Source: Dyella psychrodurans
GTDB taxonomy: Bacteria; Pseudomonadota; Gammaproteobacteria; Xanthomonadales; Rhodanobacteraceae
NCBI RefSeq assembly: GCF_003363265.1
Contig: NZ_QRBF01000010.1
Location: 62,001 to 126,000, forward strand
Direction: 5' to 3'
DNA: 64,000 nt
Part shown: one piece after another, positions 58,914 through 64,000 of the stretch
Layout of the letters: each line of letters begins with the position of its first letter
Numbering within the stretch: position 1 is the stretch's first letter
Notes under the pieces: model-generated
Seen by the model: the letters and a program-made list of their open reading frames with translations, nothing else
What the model was told of the DNA's origin: nothing
The model's database searches: none
Translations under genes and position numbers: made by a program

Positions 58914-60176
58914 TCAATCGGCCTGCACCCTGCCGCCGCCATTGCGCTTGGCTGTGTACATGCGCTCGTCGGCAAGAATGGATAGTTCCTCCGGTGTTTG
59001 CGCATCGTCGGGAAACATCGCCAGGCCGATGCTTGCGCCGATCTGCATGGTGCGTCCCGCGACGGACAGCGGCGCTTCCAGCAACTCCTTCAACGTGCTG
59101 GCCACGTCTATCGCTTCGTGACGTCCAATGGGTCCTTCGAGCACCACGGAAAATTCGTCGCCCCCCGTACGCGCAACGGTGTCCACGCGTCGAAGGTATG
59201 CGGCAAAAAGGCGAGCAACCTGCTGCAGCACATCGTCGCCGGCATGATGGCCCAGCGTATCGTTCACTTCCTTGAAGCCGTCCAGATCGATGGCAAGCAC
59301 CGCCGTGGGAATGTTGCGTTGACGTGCGCGCTCCAGCGCTCCGCTTATCCGGTCCTTGAACAGGCGACGATTGGGCAGACCCGTGAGCGAATCGTGATGC
59401 GCAAGGTGCTGATTCCGTCTGAGCTGCGTCTCCAGCAGCAACAGAATCATGCCGATGGCCACCAGGTACTTGGGCAGATTCCAGACCTCGGCGCCCACCT
59501 GGACGTTGGGCAGAAACACATCGAACGCCATGCCCACGGGAAACACCAGCGACCAGGCCAGCAAACCCAGGATCGTGACCACGAATCCGCCCGTCCTGCG
59601 CTGATTCGAAAACCAGAACTGCACGCAGCAGGTGAAATAGGCCACGAACAGCGGCATGACCTCCATCAGATCGGGACCGTGCTTGGAAAACTGCCAACCG
59701 AGCAAAGCGATCGAAAGAGCCGTGTTGAGACCGACCGTGATCCACCGGCTGAAGGGCCGCTTCGCAGCCGGCGTTGCGGCAACAACTGTTAGCGGTACCA
59801 GCGCAAACAGCAGCGCCGCCGGAACCATGACCGCGGGCGACACCGACGGCAGCGTCGCCAACACGATATAGAGCGTATAAACGGCAGAAACTGCCCCAAA
59901 CAGCACTCGACTACCCCATCGTTCCGAGCGGGGGTCCACCGACCAGCAAAACAGTTGCGCGCACCAGATCAGGGACGACGTGCCCACGATATCGGCCAGC
60001 ATGCCGCCGACACCTGGGAGGTCGAGGAAGGAATAGGCGGCAAAATGCACTTCCACGCAGATCCATCCCGCCAGCCAAGCCTGCGTCATCCTGCTGCCGG
60101 CAGGCCGCGCCACCGACACGAATGCATAAATCAGCACTCCGACGGCGAGCAGATCAGGGAGTTCTTTCCAGGACAT
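58914..60176 (-). CDS. Membrane-bound GGDEF diguanylate cyclase
   Basis: A 420-residue protein. The N-terminal 255 residues contain about seven to eight transmembrane helices (MASE-like, family not identified); the GGDEF domain follows, with NRRLF, IDLDGFKEVND, RRVD at the I-site (329-332) and GGDEF at 338-342 spaced exactly five apart. An active, product-inhibited cyclase is predicted, sensing a membrane or periplasmic signal. The start at 60176 is chosen because it begins the first helix. Confidence 0.87.
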   Translation of the reverse strand: MSWKELPDLLAVGVLIYAFVSVARPAGSRMTQAWLAGWICVEVHFAAYSFLDLPGVGGMLADIVGTSSLIWCAQLFCWSVDPRSERWGSRVLFGAVSAVYTLYIVLATLPSVSPAVMVPAALLFALVPLTVVAATPAAKRPFSRWITVGLNTALSIALLGWQFSKHGPDLMEVMPLFVAYFTCCVQFWFSNQRRTGGFVVTILGLLAWSLVFPVGMAFDVFLPNVQVGAEVWNLPKYLVAIGMILLLLETQLRRNQHLAHHDSLTGLPNRRLFKDRISGALERARQRNIPTAVLAIDLDGFKEVNDTLGHHAGDDVLQQVARLFAAYLRRVDTVARTGGDEFSVVLEGPIGRHEAIDVASTLKELLEAPLSVAGRTMQIGASIGLAMFPDDAQTPEELSILADERMYTAKRNGGGRVQAD

Positions 60177-60517
60177 TCTGGGTCCACGCTTGCGGAAACG
60201 ACATGATGGGTAGATCGAAACTCGATGATGCAAAGTTCAAGCCACACCCCTACCCGGCCATAACCAGCTGATACACGACCATGCCGTTCACGCTCCTCCA
60301 GCCCGATTGCCCAGTCTTTCCCGCCACCGAAAAGCGATCCTGCAAATTATGAACCCATGAGGACAGCATCCAGCCGGCGTCGCTTCGACAGCAACGCCCG
60401 TCCGCGCAGGTCGAAACGCAACCATGCGTTCGGAATCTGACAGTCATTCGGCCGAACCACGAAACACTTGAATGCTGAACGAGCATCCGCAGCGGATGTT
60501 TCAAGCGTGACGCGCGT
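60177..60517. other. Intergenic region
   Basis: About 340 bp between the acyltransferase stop and the GGDEF start, both minus strand. I see no gene, repeat or terminator with a T-run. Confidence 0.3.
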
Positions 60518-61666
60518 TCAGCGAACGGCGTCGACGGCTCCCGTTCGCGCTCGCCGACAAGGCCACCGCAGGCGAAGCAACCACCGGCGCGTCCATGCGG
60601 ATGCCGGAGCTTCGATGCAACGAAACGTCGCCCAGGCGCAGAGCACGGCAAGGATGGGGCGCGTCACGAAAAGTACGACTGCAAGCATGTCGTGACTCAT
60701 CGGAATGCGCACGACGATGCGTTGTACGATTTCGAAAACATACACGTGGACGAGATAAAGCGAATAGGAAATTTCGCCCACCCACACAGACCACGCCGGC
60801 ACTTTGATAGCGCCGTTCTTTGCCAGCATCACCACACCAAAAAACAGAATGGCCAATGGCGCGCCCCAACCCTGCGGGCCGAAAAAATTCACCATGCCGA
60901 TCCGGTTCCATCCCATCAGAAGCATGGCGATCAGCGCGATCGCGATCGCGTAAACCGTTGCATTGTTCTTGATCGCAAGGCGAGAACCGTACAGCCAGCC
61001 TGCAAGCATGCCGAAAACAAATTCCCAGACGATCGGATTGACGGCGAGATTGGCATATCGCGACCACGCCACCAGCGGCTGCGTCGCCACACCCAGGTTA
61101 TAGCCGCCGCGCAAAACGGGAATCGCGATCAGCGTGAGGACAAACCATGCCGCCATGACCCGGTAACGCCATCGCCCAAAAAGCATGCACAGGGCGAACA
61201 CGACATAGAAATAGCACTCGAAGCACAGCGTCCATGCCACACCCACCGACATCTGGAAATAGATGTGCGATGCGGCGGGGTTGTGCGGAACGAACAACAA
61301 CCCTTCCAGATAAGGAAGCAGCACGGATGCATCGAGAAATCCGCGAATGCCGTGATGATCCACCGCAACGGCAACCACCGTCACCACCGCAAACAGTGGC
61401 CAGATCCTGGCAATGCGCTTGGCTGCGAATCGCCAGGCGTAAGCATGGGTTCCATCGAAATCCAGGGTGGTCAGCACCATCAGGAATCCGCTGATGATGA
61501 AGAACAGGTCAACGCCCATCGCCATCGGCAACAGCACGTAGTCGGCGACGGCTTTCCCGGCAAAGGTGCCCGGCAGGACGCTCCGGCTGTGCACCATGAC
61601 GACCATGAAGGCCGCGATACCTCGCAGCGCCTGGATCCATGCCAGTTTTCGCTCTCGCGCATTCAT
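60518..61666 (-). CDS. Acyltransferase 3 (OafA/YrhL-like) membrane protein
   Basis: A 382-residue protein with about ten transmembrane helices. LAWIQALRGIAAFMVVMVHSRS is the family's first helix with the catalytic-type R-G-x-A and H residues, DLFFIISGFLM the second, and RFAAKRIARIWPLF the conserved Arg-rich loop. Members transfer acyl groups (often acetyl) to polysaccharides or lipids at the membrane. The target glycan is unknown; no O-antigen or capsule cluster surrounds it. Start ATG at 61666. Confidence 0.87.
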   Translation of the reverse strand: MNARERKLAWIQALRGIAAFMVVMVHSRSVLPGTFAGKAVADYVLLPMAMGVDLFFIISGFLMVLTTLDFDGTHAYAWRFAAKRIARIWPLFAVVTVVAVAVDHHGIRGFLDASVLLPYLEGLLFVPHNPAASHIYFQMSVGVAWTLCFECYFYVVFALCMLFGRWRYRVMAAWFVLTLIAIPVLRGGYNLGVATQPLVAWSRYANLAVNPIVWEFVFGMLAGWLYGSRLAIKNNATVYAIAIALIAMLLMGWNRIGMVNFFGPQGWGAPLAILFFGVVMLAKNGAIKVPAWSVWVGEISYSLYLVHVYVFEIVQRIVVRIPMSHDMLAVVLFVTRPILAVLCAWATFRCIEAPASAWTRRWLLRLRWPCRRARTGAVDAVR

Positions 61667-61713
61667 CCTGGTGAGTGCGCGCCAGCTCCCGTTTGGTTAA
61701 ACGGCCGAATGCA

Positions 61714-62703
61714 TCATCCCTCTTTCCCCTGGCTCACTGGCTGCTCTCTCACCGACTGGCGGCGGCGCCATGTAGCAGGGGGCACGCCAAACTCGCGATG
61801 AAATGCACGGCTGAATGCCGTGTCCGTCTGATAGCCCACATCCTCCGCGATACGCGCAAGCGTGGCGTTGCTTCGACACAGCAGGTTGGCGGCAAGCAAC
61901 ATGCGCCATTGCGTCAGGTACTGCATCGGCGTGCTTCCCACCAAGGCGTGAAAGCGTTCGGCAAGCACGGAACGCGATGTCGCCGCGGCAGTGGCCAGCT
62001 CATCCAGCGACCAGGCATGGGCAGGACGCTTGTGCAAGGCGTTCAAGGCGGCGCCCACGATGGGGTCTGTAAGACCCGCAAGCCAGCCCGTGCGATCGTC
62101 GCGCCGATCGTTCATGTAAAGGCGCAGGACTTCGATAAACAGCACTTCGGCCAGCTTCGCCAGCACGCCTTCCCCGCCGGGCCTGGGCGAGCGCGCCTCG
62201 TTCAATGCATAGCGTATCGATGTTTCCAGCCACGCTCCCGCATTCGATCCGCGCAGATTGACGCACACCAGCGCAGGCAACCCGCCGAGCAGCATGCGCG
62301 CCAGGCGCGCATCGCACGCAAGATAGCCGCAGATGATGCGCGTCGTGGGCCCGCCGCCGCCGTAGGCAAGCAGGCGCGGCCGACGCGACAACACCTCTTG
62401 CAGCGGTGCGCCCCGGGCGGGTGCCAAATCCGGTTCGGAACTCATGCGGTGCGCGTCCCCGCGCGGAAAAATGACGACATCCCCCGCGGCAATGCGAGTG
62501 GGCGGCTGGTTGTCCAGCTGCACGAAACACGTCCCTTCGGTGACCAGGTGAAAAATCACCACACGCTCGGCGCCAGGTTCGAGCAAAGGCGCCACGGTGT
62601 CGGCACGGGGCGACTGGTAGCACCAGGGTGCCGTGAATCTGGCCTGGATGAAGATGGCGCCGACCAGCCGCACGACGCGAAGGATTTCCGATAGCGCATC
62701 CAT
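61714..62703 (-). CDS. AraC-family regulator with cupin sensor
   Basis: A 329-residue protein. Residues about 1-190 are a cupin-type sensor (VIFHLVTEGTCFVQLDNQPP, RIAAGDVVIFPRGDAHRM); residues about 220-320 the AraC domain (LDELATAAATSRSVLAERFHALVGSTPMQYLTQWRM and RIAEDVGYQTDTAFSRAFHREFGVPPATWRR). Starts 11 bp after the OsmC gene stop, so the two are co-transcribed. Likely controls the OsmC operon in response to an organic molecule. Confidence 0.87.
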   Translation of the reverse strand: MDALSEILRVVRLVGAIFIQARFTAPWCYQSPRADTVAPLLEPGAERVVIFHLVTEGTCFVQLDNQPPTRIAAGDVVIFPRGDAHRMSSEPDLAPARGAPLQEVLSRRPRLLAYGGGGPTTRIICGYLACDARLARMLLGGLPALVCVNLRGSNAGAWLETSIRYALNEARSPRPGGEGVLAKLAEVLFIEVLRLYMNDRRDDRTGWLAGLTDPIVGAALNALHKRPAHAWSLDELATAAATSRSVLAERFHALVGSTPMQYLTQWRMLLAANLLCRSNATLARIAEDVGYQTDTAFSRAFHREFGVPPATWRRRQSVREQPVSQGKEG

Positions 62704-62714
62704 ATCCGCGTCAC

Positions 62715-63245
62715 TCAGGCGACGTTGGCGTCGATGTGTAGATCAATACGTAACGCGTTTTCCACCGCGCACGAGATAGGCGAGGAGCGATGGCTCCTTT
62801 CCACCAGATGGCGCAATTGCTCGGACGTGACGCCGTGTGCATCGATGCGGACGCGCCACTGCATGTCGCTGGGTCCGGCAAAAACAGGATCGCCGTTGCC
62901 ATCGAGCATGCCGAAAAAGCCCCGCGTGTCGGTGCGACTGTGAACCGATACTTCGAGCCTGGTCAGCGCGATGCCTTCCGCCGCCGCATTCATCGCGATG
63001 CAGGTGGCGAGACAGGACGCCACGCCCGCCCGGAACAGCCAGCCCGGCGTCACCTGGTCGCCGCTGCCGCCTAATTCCCCGGGCATATCGGTCAATACCT
63101 GCGTGCCGTTGGGATGACGGGACACGACCCGCAGGCCGTGCTGCCAATGCGAAAAGGCCGGCGTATCGTCCTGAAGACCCCTTTGAGGCTGGCGTTGCAG
63201 AACGGCCCTGACGCGCTGCACGGCCTCGGCGATGCCTTGCACCAT
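62715..63245 (-). CDS. OsmC/Ohr-family protein
   Basis: A 176-residue protein with GGAGG before the ATG. LRVVSRHPNGTQVLTDMPGELGG, PGWLFRAGVASCLATCIAMNAA (first redox Cys in the helix: ASCLAT) and RSHRSSPISCAVENA (second Cys) are the OsmC/Ohr hallmarks. This fold reduces organic hydroperoxides with two cysteines; whether both Cys are correctly placed needs a structural check. First gene of an operon with the AraC regulator. It is divergent from the MddA-like gene. Confidence 0.83.
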   Translation of the reverse strand: MVQGIAEAVQRVRAVLQRQPQRGLQDDTPAFSHWQHGLRVVSRHPNGTQVLTDMPGELGGSGDQVTPGWLFRAGVASCLATCIAMNAAAEGIALTRLEVSVHSRTDTRGFFGMLDGNGDPVFAGPSDMQWRVRIDAHGVTSEQLRHLVERSHRSSPISCAVENALRIDLHIDANVA

Positions 63246-63485
63246 GGCGACACCTCCACACCCAACCCGTGCGTGAACACGTTCGGCCTGATCCCCTGAG
63301 GCTGCCGCCGGCATGCCGTGCATCCGGACGGTTGGGCAAGTCAGGGCGACGCGCGGATAGGACGCCTCTGACCGCCAGGCACCACAGTACACCCAATGGC
63401 ACCCGCTCAGCGTGGCCGCCGGTTATCGACGGCTCGCCGAGGGTGCGGCAGCGTGCGCCGCGAATGTCGGCGGGGAGGTTCATGT

Positions 63486-64000
63486 ATGGCTCGCGTACTT
63501 GGCTTTGTCTATGGCGTCCTTTGCTATCTCGCATTCTTCCTCACGTTTCTTTATCTGATCGGTTTCGTCGGCAATCTGGCAGTGCCCAAGTCCATCGATG
63601 CCGGATCGCCCGCGTCGTTGACAGCAGCGATATCGACCAACCTGGCCCTGGTGGCATTGTTCGGCATCCAGCACAGCGTGATGGCGCGGCCGGGCTTCAA
63701 AAGCTGGTGGACGCGCTGGGTTCCGCAAACCATCGAACGCAGCAGCTATGTGCTGCTGGCGAGCCTGGTGCTGATCTTGTTGTTCGCGCTGTGGGTGCCC
63801 ATCAAGAGCGAGGTATGGCGCGTGCAATCGTCGTTCGCATCGACGGTGTTATGGGTGCTGTTCGCGCTGGGATGGACATTGGTTCTAGGCAGCACCATCC
63901 TGATCAATCACTTCGATCTGTTCGGATTGCGCCAGGTCTACTTGAATCTGAAAAACAAGGCGTACACGCCGATCGGGTTCCGCATCCCCCTCTTCTATCG
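63486..64000 (+). CDS. mddA: MddA-like / ICMT-family methyltransferase (partial, runs off window)
   Basis: The gene starts at 63486 (GGGGAGG 9 bases upstream) and is still open at 64000. Visible: helix 1 (GFVYGVLCYLAFFLTFLYLIGFVGNL), VPKSIDAG, LALVALFGIQHSVMARPGFK, and later helices with YVLLASLVLILLFALWVPIK and LGSTILINHFDLFGLRQVYL. This pattern is that of methanethiol S-methyltransferase MddA, an NnrU/isoprenylcysteine-methyltransferase-like membrane enzyme that makes dimethyl sulfide from methanethiol. Assignment to MddA rather than another NnrU member is my recognition of the family pattern and not proven. Confidence 0.68.
   Translation, partial: MARVLGFVYGVLCYLAFFLTFLYLIGFVGNLAVPKSIDAGSPASLTAAISTNLALVALFGIQHSVMARPGFKSWWTRWVPQTIERSSYVLLASLVLILLFALWVPIKSEVWRVQSSFASTVLWVLFALGWTLVLGSTILINHFDLFGLRQVYLNLKNKAYTPIGFRIPLFY

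Noticed and set aside
60250-60517. A separate gene between the GGDEF and acyltransferase genes
   Set aside because: Short frames there lack ribosome binding sites and domain similarity; treated as intergenic.
1-64000. tRNA, rRNA, prophage or insertion sequences
   Set aside because: I saw no cloverleaf-like sequence, no integrase or transposase, and no phage structural gene; the 6849-7117 element has no transposase or target duplication that I could identify.

Overview
The window is a stretch of high-GC chromosome from a free-living Gram-negative bacterium. Three things point to the Xanthomonadales (Lysobacterales), most likely Rhodanobacteraceae (Dyella/Luteibacter/Rhodanobacter-like): the gene families (SelO ending in Cys-Ser-Ser, DUF3014, DUF3455, YXWGXW proteins, GH18 chitinases), the density of c-di-GMP enzymes, and strong GGAGG-type ribosome binding sites. 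The taxonomic placement is inference, because there is no rRNA gene or marker set here. I see no rRNA, tRNA, CRISPR array, prophage, integrase or complete insertion sequence. Nearly all of the roughly 62 genes look intact; the two cut by the window edges are an FKBP-type isomerase tail at the left and an MddA-like methyltransferase at the right.

Layout. 0-7.8 kb: SH3 protein, selO, the translationally coupled pair rsmC-like/rsuA, an OPT-family peptide transporter whose start codon lies in an unusual nested inverted-repeat element (6849-7117), and a lipoprotein. 7.8-13.8 kb: secreted S10 peptidase, GH18 chitinase, exported methyltransferase-fold protein, thpR, SDR, DinB. 14-21 kb: YXWGXW surface protein, DUF3014, sulfotransferase, PAS-GAF-GGDEF protein, and a two-CBM secreted chitinase with a NagR-like palindrome upstream. 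21-29 kb: VOC/PhnB protein, MFS pump, a chemoreceptor followed immediately by an EAL-CBS-GGDEF protein, two tandem paralogous small proteins, and a membrane-anchored nuclease-fold protein. 29-35.5 kb: MHS-type MFS transporter, ECF42-type sigma factor with its YCII/DGPF partner, ArsR/SRPBCC pair, ChaA antiporter, SGNH hydrolase. 35.5-43.3 kb: envelope proteins, alpha/beta hydrolase, orphan ExbD, 2OG-Fe oxygenase with a promoter suggesting a leaderless transcript, phosphoesterase, divergent LysR/SDR pair. 43.3-48.3 kb: a fused ferritin-like/ferredoxin-like/double-CDGSH protein, exported YVTN propeller plus exported creatininase-family protein, DksA-type zinc finger. 48.6-54.5 kb: TPR-GGDEF protein, SPFH protein, small membrane peptide, a second nuclease-fold paralogue behind a consensus CRP/Clp box, AraC regulator. 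54.7-64 kb: secreted proteins including a tandem duplication of a whole transcription unit, membrane GGDEF protein, acyltransferase, OsmC/AraC operon, MddA-like protein.

Themes. (1) Polymer scavenging: two secreted chitinases, secreted peptidase, OPT peptide uptake and SGNH hydrolase fit a soil chitin/protein degrader; the palindrome upstream of the larger chitinase resembles operators of the GlcNAc regulator NagR. (2) Second-messenger signalling: four GGDEF/EAL proteins with different sensor modules (PAS-GAF, CBS, TPR, multi-TM) plus a chemoreceptor. (3) Local duplication: three paralogue pairs (27.0/27.6 kb, 55.5/57.1 kb, 28.3/52.7 kb), the last with an apparent loss of a catalytic lysine in one copy. 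The most unexplained structure is the 269-bp nested inverted-repeat element at 6849-7117.
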